This document shows positions 43,934-54,150 of a stretch of DNA of 64,000 nt, in pieces. This stretch comes from Flagellimonas profundi (GTDB lineage Bacteria; Bacteroidota; Bacteroidia; Flavobacteriales; Flavobacteriaceae). Below the pieces are notes generated by a model, which was given only the letters and a program-made list of their open reading frames with translations, made no database searches and had not been told where the DNA came from. The position numbers were made by a program, and so were the translations under genes. The stretch lies in assembly GCF_017313275.1 (NCBI RefSeq), contig NZ_JAFLNM010000003.1, positions 62,001 to 126,000 of the forward strand, in the 5' to 3' direction. Positions within the stretch are counted from its first letter, which is position 1. The number at the start of each line of letters is the position of its first letter.

Positions 43934-45982
43934 TTATCTGTTAATGTATATATAGCCTGTAAGCTGTTTCATATTTCCTCCTTGATCTTGGTAATCGATT
44001 ACATAGAAATAAGTTCCCACAGGAAGTTTATTTTCTTGGTCCACGGTTACCCTACCTTGGGATGTACCATCAAATACATTTCCATTGGTATTGTAGGCTC
44101 TTGTCTGATATACCATGACACCCCATCTATTGTATATTCTTACCGTGTTGCTCGGATAGTTCTCCAGCCCTCGGATTTCCAAGGTGTCGTGTACACCGTC
44201 ACCATTAGGTGTAATCACATTGATTACATCTACTTCTTCCTCACTGGCGGTGAGTTCACCTAGATCTGGGTCAAGATAATTAGGGATACCATCTTCGTTG
44301 GAATCATCGTTGGCATAGTTTCCATCTCCGTTCATATCCTCATCCATAGTCTCTATACCGTCGTCGTCGTCGTCAGAATCCCTGAAATCCGGAATACCAT
44401 CAGTATCGTTGTCAGGAATAGCAATACTTGGATCATCCATTTCATCATTGACATCTATATCAATAACGGTTTCACCTTCAAAGGCATCGTCCAATCCATC
44501 GTTGTCTTTATCGGAACCTATCAATGTAACCTCTGGAACGCCATCATGATCATGATCGTGACCTTCTATGGCATCAGGGACATTATCGTTATCACTATCA
44601 TCGTCCACATAATCTGGCAGCCCATCGTTATCGGAATCAATTGGAATTAAACCTACATTTCCATCTGTCTCATAGGCATCATCCAATCCATTGCCATTGG
44701 CATCCACTAAACTTGGTGGAATGTAACCTAAGGCAAGTTGTGCCTCCACATTATCCGGAATACCGTCGTTATCACTATCAATATCCAGGTAATCAGGGAT
44801 GCCATCACCATCGGTATCGGTTGGGTTGGTTGATGGGTCATTGTCATTATCCGCATTCAGGTCCTCAAAATTATCCGCAATCCCATCATTGTCGCTGTCC
44901 AAATCGATTCCAGAAGGACTTACAATTACTGTAATGGTAGCCGTGCTGCAATTGCCATTGGAATCACAAATTGTATAGTCGAAAGAATCTGTACCTGTAA
45001 ACCCTGGATTTGGTATGTATGTTATATCGTCATCGGAAGGATTGTTAGTAGTGCCATTATCATTTAATACCGCCGTTCCGTTTGATGGGTCCGGAGCAGT
45101 AATTGAACCTGAAATAGGAATATCGTTATCATTTGCTCTCCAGGATACAATGGCATCTACACCAATATCTGTTGATACTGAATCATCATTGGCATCCACA
45201 ATTGGAAGTACGTCCACTGTGACCGTAGCCGTACTACAATCTCCAGAAGAATTACAGATGGTATAGTCAAAACTATCGCTTCCGTTATAATCTGGATTTG
45301 GAGTATATGTCACCCTATCATCCGTTGGATCATTAGCTGTTCCATTATCATCAATGCTGATTGTTCCATTAGATGGATTTGTGGTGGTCAGCACTCCCGT
45401 TGTGGGCAAATCGGTATCATTATCAAAAATAAGTGCATTAACCGATTCATCTTCGTTGACCACAACCACGTCATCCAATAAATTAGCTGCTTGGCTCATG
45501 CACACCACGGTAAAACGTGGTAATTCCATACTATTGCCGACTTTGGTAACAGTGGCCACATACCGCATTACAGTTTGGGTACTTGTTACGGTTGGTCTGG
45601 TTTGGTCTCCACTCAAAGCTGGAGCCCAACTTACCGTTGCCCCTGAAGGGACACTTGCCGAGATATCCAAAACCACTTCATTGTCCGGGGCCGCACAATT
45701 TGTTAAGATAAAATACCCTGTGGCATTTGAACCACAAAGTGTACCATCGTAGGTAGCAAAGTAAACACCGGGTTGGGTAGCTTCGTAAAAAGAGTCTGTC
45801 CCCAACACAGTATTGGTATCCGAAGCCTCAAACCATTGATAGTTATACTCATCGCCGGTATCTGGTGCCTGTAACAAGAACTGTGCATTTGCAAGGTTCA
45901 TTCCTATAAAAGAGATGAACAGTACAATGAGTAAAGACTTGTATGAGGTTTTTGATTTCAAAATCGCTTGGTCTTTATTCAT
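43934..45982 (-). CDS. T9SS type B cargo with TSP3 and Ig-like repeats
   Basis: 682 residues. Signal peptide about 1-34 (GMNLANAQ), two beta domains of Ig/cadherin-like type (SDSFDYTICNSSGDCSTATV, twice, with the DNDTDLPTTG-type linker), a long Asp-rich TSP3 calcium-binding stretch (DSDNDGIPDNVE type, at least ten repeats), and a C-terminal gliding-motility (CHU_C) T9SS type B sorting domain: NVITPNGDGVHDTLEI, VRIYNRWGVMVYQ, LPVGTYFYVIDYQ. This domain directs T9SS export and surface attachment. Lies 2 bp after the giant fibre gene. Confidence 0.92.
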   Translation of the reverse strand: MNKDQAILKSKTSYKSLLIVLFISFIGMNLANAQFLLQAPDTGDEYNYQWFEASDTNTVLGTDSFYEATQPGVYFATYDGTLCGSNATGYFILTNCAAPDNEVVLDISASVPSGATVSWAPALSGDQTRPTVTSTQTVMRYVATVTKVGNSMELPRFTVVCMSQAANLLDDVVVVNEDESVNALIFDNDTDLPTTGVLTTTNPSNGTISIDDNGTANDPTDDRVTYTPNPDYNGSDSFDYTICNSSGDCSTATVTVDVLPIVDANDDSVSTDIGVDAIVSWRANDNDIPISGSITAPDPSNGTAVLNDNGTTNNPSDDDITYIPNPGFTGTDSFDYTICDSNGNCSTATITVIVSPSGIDLDSDNDGIADNFEDLNADNDNDPSTNPTDTDGDGIPDYLDIDSDNDGIPDNVEAQLALGYIPPSLVDANGNGLDDAYETDGNVGLIPIDSDNDGLPDYVDDDSDNDNVPDAIEGHDHDHDGVPEVTLIGSDKDNDGLDDAFEGETVIDIDVNDEMDDPSIAIPDNDTDGIPDFRDSDDDDDGIETMDEDMNGDGNYANDDSNEDGIPNYLDPDLGELTASEEEVDVINVITPNGDGVHDTLEIRGLENYPSNTVRIYNRWGVMVYQTRAYNTNGNVFDGTSQGRVTVDQENKLPVGTYFYVIDYQDQGGNMKQLTGYIYINR

Positions 45983-45984
45983 TA

Positions 45985-48900
45985 TTATTTTACCACAAAT
46001 ACTACATTGATCAATGCATTGTAATCGGCTGGTTGTCCAATAATATCGTAGGTCAGCACACCGTTGGCATCAATACTCATGTTATCAAATACTGTTGGGT
46101 CTGCATAGGTTACATAATAATAAAGCTCTGTTGCACTATAAGTGGGAACTGCAGCAGGTGCACCTGCACTCGATACAGCAGGGGTCCCATACTGCGCTAC
46201 ATATTGAGCGTATAGATCCACTGTTCTTCCCGTTCCATTTGAAGACGCATCAATAGCTATTGAAGGTGGATAGAATATTCTAGCGGCTTTTGATGTTATT
46301 GGAGCTATATCCTGAATTACATCTTCCACAGTTGCTTCTGTATTTCCATCACCATCAACATCAATTGGCGAATCTGAATTTACTTCTGATGCTAGTTGAT
46401 CATCTGTATTGATATCCGCTAATGGAACTTGTAAAGTACCATTGCTATCTTCAATCTCTAGATTTGTACCATTGACCTCAAAACGAGTATTAATTTCATT
46501 AGTAGATGACAAATCTCCGTCGGCGGCCACATGGTTCGCAATGTCCGTGGCATTGGTCGAGATATTTGTCGTATTTGTTGCAATATCGGAGGCATTGGTC
46601 GAAATGTCCGTTGTGTTCGTGGCTATATCCGCTGTATTCGTTGCTATATCAGCCGTATTGCTGGCGATATCGGAGGCGTTTGTTGATATGTTCGTTGTAT
46701 TTGTCGCAATGTCCGAGGCATTTGCGGCAACCCCGGCACTGTCGTCAAGGTCGCTCAGATCAACGGTCACGTCCGTGGTGCCCTCGCTGATGGTCAGCAC
46801 ATTGGTCGGTGCATCCAGCGAAGCCCCCGTGATGTCGTCATCCGAAACACTGTCCACATAGGCCTTGGTCGCTGCATCCTGTGCAGCGGTAGGGTCCGCG
46901 ATGTTGGTGATGGCCAATCCGCCACCATCGTTTCCATCGGCAAGTACTTCGCCAAGGTTCTGTATCTCGTTGGTCGAGGAAAGGTCACCGTCAGCGGCCA
47001 CATGGTTGGCTATGTCCGTGGCATTGGTCGAGATATTTGTCGTGTTTGTTGCTATATCGGCAGCATTGGTCGCAATGTCCGAAGTATTGGTTGCTATATC
47101 GGCCGTGTTCGTGGCTATATCAGCCGTATTGTTTGCTATATCCGAAGTGTTGGTCGCAATATCTGCTGTGTTAGTGGCGATATCGGTAGCGTTGGTCGCA
47201 ATGTTCCCTGCATTAGTTGTGATATCGGAAGCATTGGTCGCAATGTCCGAGGCATTCGCGGCAACACCGGCGCTGTCATCAAGGTCGCTCAGATCAACGG
47301 TCACGTCCGTGGCGCCTTCGCTGATGGTAAGCACGTTGCTCGGTGCATCCAGCGAAGCCCCCGTGATGTCGTCGTCCGACACACTGTCCACATAGGCCTT
47401 GGTCGCTGCATCCTGTGCAGCGGTGGGGTCCGCTATGTTGGTGATGGCCAATCCGCCACCATCATTTCCATCGGCAAGTACTTCACCAAGGTTCTGTATC
47501 TCGTTGGTCGAGGAAAGGTCCCCGTCCGCGGCCACATGGTTGGCAATGTCCGTGGCATTTGTCGATATGTTCGTTGCGTTCGTTGCAATATCGGAAGTGT
47601 TGGTCGCAATGTTTGTCGAGTTGGTTCCAATATCGGTAGCATTGATCGCAATGTCTGAAGTGTTCGTCGCTATGTCAGCCGTGTTAGTTGCAATATCGGC
47701 GGCGTTTGTCGATATGTTCGTTGTATTTGTCGCAATGTCCGAGGCATTCGCGGCAACTCCCGCACTGTCGTCAAGGTCGCTCAGATCAACGGTAACATCC
47801 GTGGTGCCCTCGCTGATGGTCAGCACATTGGTCGGTGCATCAAGCGAAGCCCCCGTGATGTCGTCATCCGAAACACTGTCAACATAGGCCTTGGTCGCAG
47901 CATCCTGTGCAGCGGTGGGGTCCGCTATGTTGGTGATGGCCAATCCGCCACCATCATTTCCATCGGCAAGTACTTCACCAAGGTTCTGTATCTCGTTGGT
48001 CGAGGAAAGGTCCCCGTCAGCGGCCACATGGTTCGCAATGTCCGTGGCATTGGTCGAGATATTTGTGGTGTTCGTTGCTATATCGGCAGTGTTTGTTGCT
48101 ATATCCGAAGTGTTGGTCGCAATATTTGTCGCATTGGTTCCAATATCAGAAGCATTGGTCGCAATGTCTGAAGTGTTCGTTGTTATATCCGCTGTGTTAG
48201 CGGCGATGTCCGTTGTGTTAGTTGCAATATCGGCGGCGTTTGTTGATATGTTCGTTGCATTTGTCGCGATGTCCGAGGCATTTGCGGCAACCCCGGCACT
48301 GTCGTCAAGGTCGCTCAGATCAACGGTCACGTCCGTGGTGCCCTCGCTGATGGTCAGCACATTGGTCGGTGCATCCAGCGAAGCCCCCGTGATGTCGTCA
48401 TCCGAAACACTGTCCACATAGGCCTTGGTCGCTGCATCGCTCGCCGCAGTGGGCGCACCCAGACCTGTCAACACCAATCCATTGGCATCGTTGCCATCGG
48501 TAAGTACTTCCTCGATGTTCTGTATCTCATTTGTTGACGAAAGGTCCCCGTCCGCGGCCACATGGTTTGCAATGTCCGTGGCGTTGGTCGATATATTTGT
48601 CGTGTTCGTGGCAATATCGGAAGCATTGGTCGCAATGTCTGATGTATTGGTTGCTATATCCGAAGTGTTGGTCGCAATATTTGTCGCATTGGTTCCAATA
48701 TCGGTAGCGTTGGTCGCAATGTTCGAGGCATTCGCAGCAACCCCGGCACTGTCATCAAGGTCGCTCAGATCAACGGTAACATCCGTGGTGCCCTCGCTGA
48801 TGGTCAGCACATTGGTCGGTGCATCAAGCGAAGCCCCCGTGATGTCGTCATCCGAAACACCGTCCACATAGGCCTTGGTCGCTGCATCCTGTGCTGCGGT

Positions 48901-51900
48901 GGGGTCCGCTATGTTGGTGATGGCCAATCCGCCACCATCATTTCCATCGGCAAGTACTTCGCCTAAGTTCTGAATCTCGTTGGTCGAGGAAAGGTCACCG
49001 TCAGCGGCCACATGGTTGGCAATGTCCGTGGCATTGGTCGAGATATTTGTTGTGTTTGTTGCAATATCGGTTGTATTCGTGGCGATGTCAGAGGTGTTTG
49101 TCGCAATATCCGCTGTGTTAGCAGCGATGTCCGTTGTGTTCGTGGCTATGTTCGTTGCGTTTGTTCCGATATTCGTGGTGTTCGTGGCTATATCCGTTGT
49201 ATTGTTGGCGATATCAGAGGCGTTTGTCGATATGTTTGTTGTATTTGTCGCAATGTCCGAGGCATTCGCGGCAACCCCTGCACTGTCGTCAAGGTCGCTC
49301 AGGTCAACGGTCACATCCGTGGCGCCTTCGCTGATGGTAAGCACATTGGTCGGTGCATCAAGCGAAGCCCCCGTGATGTCGTCATCCGCAACACCGTCCA
49401 CATAGGCCTTGGTCGCAGCATCCTGTGCAGCAGTGGGGTCGGCGATGTTGGTGATGGCCAATCCGCCACCATCGTTTCCATCGGCTAGTACTTCGCCCAG
49501 GTTCTGTATCTCATTGGTCGAGGAAAGGTCCCCATCCGCGGCCACATGGTTCGCAATGTCCGTGGCATTGGTCGAGATATTTGTTGTATTTGTTGCAATA
49601 TCGGAGGCATTGGTCGAAATGTCCGTTGTGTTCGTGGCTATATCCGCTGTGTTCGTTGCTATATTAGCCGTATTGTTTGCTATATCCGAAGTGTTGGTCG
49701 CAATATTTGTCGCATTGGTTCCAATATCGGTAGCGTTGGTCGCAATGTTCCCTGCATTAGTTGTGATATCGGAAGCATTGGTCGCAATGTCCGAGGCATT
49801 CGCGGCAACTCCCGCACTGTCGTCAAGGTCGCTCAGATCAACGGTCACGTCCGTAGTGCCTTCGCTGATGGTCAGCACGTTGCTCGGTGCATCCAACGAA
49901 GCTCCCGTGATGTCGTCATCCGAAACACTGTCCACATAGGCCTTGGTCGCTGCATCCTGTGCAGCGGTAGGATCCGCTATGTTGGTGATGGCCAATCCGC
50001 CACCATCATTTCCATCGGCAAGTACTTCATCAAGGTTCTGTATCTCATTTGTTGACGAAAGGTCCCCGTCAGCAGCTATATGGTTCGAAATGTCCGTGGC
50101 ATTTGTCGATATGTTCGTTGCGTTCGTTGCAATATCGGAAGCATTGGTCGCGATGTCCGAAGTATTGGTTGCTATATCGGCCGTGTTAGTAGCTATATCC
50201 GAAGTATTGGTCGCAATATTTGTCGAGTTGGTTCCAATATCGGAAGCATTGGTCGCAATGTCCGAGGCATTCGCGGCAACACCGGCGCTGTCATCAAGGT
50301 CGCTCAGATCAACGGTAACATCCGTGGTGCCCTCGCTGATGGTCAGCACGTTGCTAGGTGCATCCAATGAAGCTCCCGTGATGTCGTCATCCGAAACACC
50401 GTCCACATAGGCCTTGGTCGCAGCATCCTGTGCAGCGGAAGGATCCGCTATGTTGGTGATGGCCAATCCGCCACCATCATTTCCATCGGCAAGTACTTCA
50501 CCAAGGTTCTGTATCTCGTTGGTCGAGGAAAGGTCCCCGTCAGCAGCTATATGGTTCGAAATATCCGTGGCATTTGTCGATATGTTCGTTGCGTTCGTTG
50601 CTATATCGGCAGTGTTTGTTGCTATATCCGAAGTGTTGGTCGCAATATTTGTCGCATTGGTTCCAATATCAGAAGCATTGGTCGCAATGTCTGAAGTGTT
50701 CGTTGTTATATCCGCTGTGTTAGCGGCGATGTCCGTTGTGTTAGTTGCAATATCGGCGGTGTTTGTTGATATGTTCGTTGCGTTCGTTGCAATATCGGAT
50801 GTATTGGTCGCAATGTTTGTCGAGTTGGTTCCAATATCGGAAGCATTGGTCGCAATGTCCGAGGCATTCGCGGCAACTCCCGCACTGTCGTCAAGGTCGC
50901 TCAGATCAACGGTCACATCCGTGGTGCCTTCGCTGATGGTCAGCACGTTGCTAGGTGCATCCAATGAAGCTCCCGTGATGTCGTCATCCGAAACACTGTC
51001 CACATAGGCCTTGGTCGCAGCATCCTGTGCAGCGGTAGGGTCCGCGATGTTGGTGATGGCCAATCCGCCACCATCATTTCCATCGGCAAGTACTTCGCCA
51101 AGGTTCTGTATCTCGTTGGTCGAGGAAAGGTCACCGTCAGCGGCTACATGGTTCGCAATGTCCGTTGTGTTCGTGGCTATATCCGAAGTGTTAGCGGCGA
51201 TGTTCGTTGTATTTGTTCCAATATCCGCTGCGTTCGCGGCGATATCGGAAGTGTTGGTCGTAATGTCCGAAGTATTAGTTGCTATATCAGCCGTGTTCGT
51301 TGCAATATCGGCGGTGTTTGTTGATATGTTCGTTGTATTTGTTGCGATGTTCGAGGCATTCGCGGCAACTCCCGCACTGTCGTCAAGACTTGATATGTCC
51401 ACGACCGGATTGTTCCCAAGTTCATTGGTATAGGTCAACTCACTGGTCGTATTGTCAAAGGACAATGTGGTATTGGTCTCGGCTATGGACACGGATGCCA
51501 CGTTCAAGTATAGTGCACCATCAGAGCCAGCCGTAATATTGTTGTTCGCATCACCACTGATCAAGTTTACAGATTCCGTTCCACCTCCATCAGTGATTTC
51601 CAGATTACCTCCCGCGATACCACTTCCCGTATTGTACTCATTGCCTATGTTAGTATCGGCATCGGCAGCAATATGGTTCGCAATGTCAGTGGCATTGGTC
51701 GAGATATTTGTGGTGTTAGCGGCAATGTCCGTAGTATTCGTTGCAATATCGGCCGTGTTCGTGGCTATATCCGTTGTATTGTTGGCGATATCGGAGGCGT
51801 TTGTTGATATGTTTGTTGTATTTGTCGCAATGTCCGAGGCATTCGCGGCAATCCCCGCACTGTCGTCAAGGTCGCTCAAATCAACGGTCACATCCGTGGC

Positions 51901-54150
51901 GCCTTCGCTGATGGTAAGCACGTTGCTCGGTGCATCCAACGAAGCTCCCGTGATGTCGTCGTCCGACACACTATCCACATAGGCCTTGGTCGCTGCATCC
52001 TGTGCAGCGGTGGGGTCCGCTATGTTGGTGATGGCCAATCCGCCACCATCGTTTCCATCGGCAAGTACTTCGCCAAGGTTCTGTATCTCGTTGGTCGAGG
52101 AAAGGTCACCGTCAGCGGCCACATGGTTGGCAATGTCGGTGGCATTGGTCGAAATGTCCGTTGTGTTCGTGGCTATATCCGAAGTGTTTGTTGTAATATC
52201 GGCAGTGTTCGTGGCTATATCCGTTGTATTGTTGGCGATATCGGAGGCGTTTGTTGATATGTTTGTTGTATTTGTCGCAATGTCCGAGGCATTCGCGGCA
52301 ATCCCCGCACTGTCGTCAAGGTCGCTCAAATCAACGGTCACATCCGTGGCGCCTTCGCTGATGGTAAGCACGTTGCTCGGTGCATCCAACGAAGCTCCCG
52401 TGATGTCGTCGTCCGACACACTATCCACATAGGCCTTGGTCGCTGCATCCTGTGCAGCGGTGGGGTCCGCTATGTTGGTGATGGCCAATCCGCCACCATC
52501 GTTTCCATCGGTAAGTACTTCGCCCAGGTTCTGTATCTCGTTGGTCGAGGAAAGGTCCCCGTCAGCGGCCACATGGTTGGCAATGTCGGTGGCATTGGTC
52601 GAAATGTCCGTTGTGTTCGTGGCTATATCCGAAGTGTTTGTTGTAATATCGGCAGTGTTCGTGGCTATATCCGTTGTATTGTTGGCGATATTGGAGGCGT
52701 TTGTTGATATGTTCGTTGTATTTGTCGCAATGTCCGAGGCATTCGCGGCAACTCCCGCACTGTCGTCAAGGTCGCTCAGATCAACGGTCACATCCGTGGT
52801 GCCCTCACTGATGGTAAGCACATTGGTCGGTGCATCAAGGGAGGCCCCTGTGATGTCGTCATCCGAAACACCGTCCACATAGGCCTTGGTCGCAGCATCC
52901 TGCGCAGCGGTGGGGTCGGCGATGTTGGTGATGGCCAACCCGCCACCATCATTTCCATCGGCTAGTACTTCGCCCAGGTTCTGTATCTCGTTGGTCGAGG
53001 AAAGGTCCCCGTCAGCGGCCACATGGTTCGCAATGTCCGTGGCATTGGTAGAAATATTTGTGGTGTTCGTTGTGATATCGGAAGCATTGGTCGCGATGTC
53101 CGAAGTATTGGTTGCTATATCGGCCGTGTTCGTGGCTATGTTTGTTGCGTTCGCAGTAATGTTACTGGTGTTGGTCGCAATATTTGTCGCATTGGTTCCA
53201 ATATCGGAAGCATTTGTTGCTATGTCCGTGGCGTTGGTCGATATATTTGTCGTGTTCGTTGCGATATCGGAAGCATTAGTCGCAATATCCGAAGTGTTCG
53301 TGGCTATATCCGAAGTGTTGGTCGATATATTTGTCGCATTGTTTCCAATATCGGAAGCATTCGTCGCGATGTCCGCCGCATTGGTCGAGATGTTTGCTGC
53401 ATTCGCTGTGATGTCCGAAGTATTGTTTGCAATATTCGTTGTGTTTGTCGCAATATCTGCTGTGTTAGCGGCAATATCCGTTGTGTTCGTAGCAATATTT
53501 GTCGCGTTGGTTCCAATACCGGCAGCATTGGTCGCTATGTCTGAGGCATTCGCAGCAACACCGGCACTGTCGTCAAGGCTACTTAAATCCGCAGAAGTAG
53601 AGGCTCCATTCTGAATGTCAATCTGTAATTGGTTAGAACCATTAAGTGTTGCCCCTGTTAAGTCTTGACTATCTGTATTCGTATCTATCAAAGCCGCCAG
53701 ATCTGCCAATGCTACAGCATAAGAATTGGCATCAGAATCGGTTATAACCAAATTGGTGTTTGTACCATCAATATCAAATGAAGTAACCGTTGTGTTTGAA
53801 TCCGTGAGCACATCCTTTAAACTACTCAAATCAACATTTACACTGCCTCCATCTTCTAACGATAGGGATAAAATATTGGTGGCATCATCAAAAGTGAAAC
53901 CAGTCAATTGCTGATCATCGTTTGAGGTCAATTCCCACGAATCACCATCCCAGAAATATATGGTTCCTGTTGTGGTATTTACATAAATATCTCCTAAATC
54001 CGCACCAGCCGGGGTTACCGAACCAGCACTGGAAACATCTGTACCTTTTAGGACTTCACAATTGCATTGGTCCTGAAGGGTCACAGTGGTTTGAGAAAAG
54101 GCAATTCCTGAAAAAAGAAGGAATATTAAGACTAGTATGCTCTTTTTCAT
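45985..54150 (-). CDS. Giant repeat fibre protein with heptad coiled-coil and phage-tail-fibre-like units
   Basis: 2721 residues. Signal peptide 1-19 (GIAFS), an N-terminal beta region to about 190 (with CNCEVLKG, GDIYVNTTTGTIYFWDGD), then about 2350 residues of repeats, and a unique C-terminal domain (about 2551-2721, ARIFYPPSIAIDAS, TELYYYVTYADPTVFD, INVVFVVK). Each repeat unit has TNEIQNLGEVLADGNDGG, then DPTAAQDAATKAYVD (a motif known from phage tail fibres), DDDITGASLDAPTNVLTIS, DDSAGVAANASDIATN and a run of IATNTTD-type heptads. I, A, T, N, T, T, D fits the trimeric N@d coiled coil (IxxNTxx). Nearly Cys-free beyond the N-terminus. No T9SS sorting domain is seen. Likely a long surface fibre; the neighbours supply export and anchoring (inference). 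Confidence 0.87.
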   Translation of the reverse strand: MKKSILVLIFLLFSGIAFSQTTVTLQDQCNCEVLKGTDVSSAGSVTPAGADLGDIYVNTTTGTIYFWDGDSWELTSNDDQQLTGFTFDDATNILSLSLEDGGSVNVDLSSLKDVLTDSNTTVTSFDIDGTNTNLVITDSDANSYAVALADLAALIDTNTDSQDLTGATLNGSNQLQIDIQNGASTSADLSSLDDSAGVAANASDIATNAAGIGTNATNIATNTTDIAANTADIATNTTNIANNTSDITANAANISTNAADIATNASDIGNNATNISTNTSDIATNTSDIATNASDIATNTTNISTNATDIATNASDIGTNATNIATNTSNITANATNIATNTADIATNTSDIATNASDITTNTTNISTNATDIANHVAADGDLSSTNEIQNLGEVLADGNDGGGLAITNIADPTAAQDAATKAYVDGVSDDDITGASLDAPTNVLTISEGTTDVTVDLSDLDDSAGVAANASDIATNTTNISTNASNIANNTTDIATNTADITTNTSDIATNTTDISTNATDIANHVAADGDLSSTNEIQNLGEVLTDGNDGGGLAITNIADPTAAQDAATKAYVDSVSDDDITGASLDAPSNVLTISEGATDVTVDLSDLDDSAGIAANASDIATNTTNISTNASDIANNTTDIATNTADITTNTSDIATNTTDISTNATDIANHVAADGDLSSTNEIQNLGEVLADGNDGGGLAITNIADPTAAQDAATKAYVDSVSDDDITGASLDAPSNVLTISEGATDVTVDLSDLDDSAGIAANASDIATNTTNISTNASDIANNTTDIATNTADIATNTTDIAANTTNISTNATDIANHIAADADTNIGNEYNTGSGIAGGNLEITDGGGTESVNLISGDANNNITAGSDGALYLNVASVSIAETNTTLSFDNTTSELTYTNELGNNPVVDISSLDDSAGVAANASNIATNTTNISTNTADIATNTADIATNTSDITTNTSDIAANAADIGTNTTNIAANTSDIATNTTDIANHVAADGDLSSTNEIQNLGEVLADGNDGGGLAITNIADPTAAQDAATKAYVDSVSDDDITGASLDAPSNVLTISEGTTDVTVDLSDLDDSAGVAANASDIATNASDIGTNSTNIATNTSDIATNATNISTNTADIATNTTDIAANTADITTNTSDIATNASDIGTNATNIATNTSDIATNTADIATNATNISTNATDISNHIAADGDLSSTNEIQNLGEVLADGNDGGGLAITNIADPSAAQDAATKAYVDGVSDDDITGASLDAPSNVLTISEGTTDVTVDLSDLDDSAGVAANASDIATNASDIGTNSTNIATNTSDIATNTADIATNTSDIATNASDIATNATNISTNATDISNHIAADGDLSSTNEIQNLDEVLADGNDGGGLAITNIADPTAAQDAATKAYVDSVSDDDITGASLDAPSNVLTISEGTTDVTVDLSDLDDSAGVAANASDIATNASDITTNAGNIATNATDIGTNATNIATNTSDIANNTANIATNTADIATNTTDISTNASDIATNTTNISTNATDIANHVAADGDLSSTNEIQNLGEVLADGNDGGGLAITNIADPTAAQDAATKAYVDGVADDDITGASLDAPTNVLTISEGATDVTVDLSDLDDSAGVAANASDIATNTTNISTNASDIANNTTDIATNTTNIGTNATNIATNTTDIAANTADIATNTSDIATNTTDIATNTTNISTNATDIANHVAADGDLSSTNEIQNLGEVLADGNDGGGLAITNIADPTAAQDAATKAYVDGVSDDDITGASLDAPTNVLTISEGTTDVTVDLSDLDDSAGVAANASNIATNATDIGTNATNIATNTSDIATNTSDIATNASDIATNTTNISTNATDIANHVAADGDLSSTNEIQNIEEVLTDGNDANGLVLTGLGAPTAASDAATKAYVDSVSDDDITGASLDAPTNVLTISEGTTDVTVDLSDLDDSAGVAANASDIATNATNISTNAADIATNTTDIAANTADITTNTSDIATNASDIGTNATNIATNTSDIATNTADIATNTTNISTNATDIANHVAADGDLSSTNEIQNLGEVLADGNDGGGLAITNIADPTAAQDAATKAYVDSVSDDDITGASLDAPTNVLTISEGTTDVTVDLSDLDDSAGVAANASDIATNTTNISTNAADIATNTADIATNTSDIAINATDIGTNSTNIATNTSDIATNATNISTNATDIANHVAADGDLSSTNEIQNLGEVLADGNDGGGLAITNIADPTAAQDAATKAYVDSVSDDDITGASLDAPSNVLTISEGATDVTVDLSDLDDSAGVAANASDIATNASDITTNAGNIATNATDIATNTADIATNTSDIANNTADIATNTADIATNTSDIATNAADIATNTTNISTNATDIANHVAADGDLSSTNEIQNLGEVLADGNDGGGLAITNIADPTAAQDAATKAYVDSVSDDDITGASLDAPTNVLTISEGTTDVTVDLSDLDDSAGVAANASDIATNTTNISTNASDIASNTADIATNTADIATNTTDISTNASDIATNTTNISTNATDIANHVAADGDLSSTNEINTRFEVNGTNLEIEDSNGTLQVPLADINTDDQLASEVNSDSPIDVDGDGNTEATVEDVIQDIAPITSKAARIFYPPSIAIDASSNGTGRTVDLYAQYVAQYGTPAVSSAGAPAAVPTYSATELYYYVTYADPTVFDNMSIDANGVLTYDIIGQPADYNALINVVFVVK
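46517..53565 (-). repeat. Twelve-unit repeat array inside the fibre gene
   Basis: The AYVD-coding block (plus strand CATAGGCCTTGGTCG) recurs at about 46857, 47391, 47883, 48417, 48867, 49401, 49935, 50406, 51003, 51978, 52428 and 52878. Spacings are 534, 492, 534, 450, 534, 534, 471, 597, 975, 450 and 450 bp. All but the 975 equal 450 plus a multiple of 21; the 975 interval holds an extra divergent segment. Confidence 0.9.
51978..52877 (-). repeat. Near-identical 450-bp tandem duplication
   Basis: Two adjacent 450-bp units (break near 52428) differ at only a few positions, for example around 52501-52530 and in the DNA coding the first heptads. This is the most recent-looking duplication in the array. 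Confidence 0.8.

Noticed and set aside
46857..52878. CRISPR-like array (regular repeats)
   Set aside because: The repeat period is 450 bp or more, the repeats are coding and in frame, and no cas genes are present.
46409..53614. Long open frames on the plus strand across the fibre gene
   Set aside because: They repeat with the same period as the sense-strand units, code monotonous Val/Ala/Ser-rich sequence, and exist only because the repetitive sense codons lack antisense stops.
45985..54150. A prophage tail-fibre gene as evidence of a prophage
   Set aside because: There are no capsid, portal, terminase, tape-measure, integrase or lysis genes nearby, the protein has a Sec signal peptide, and its neighbours are T9SS genes.
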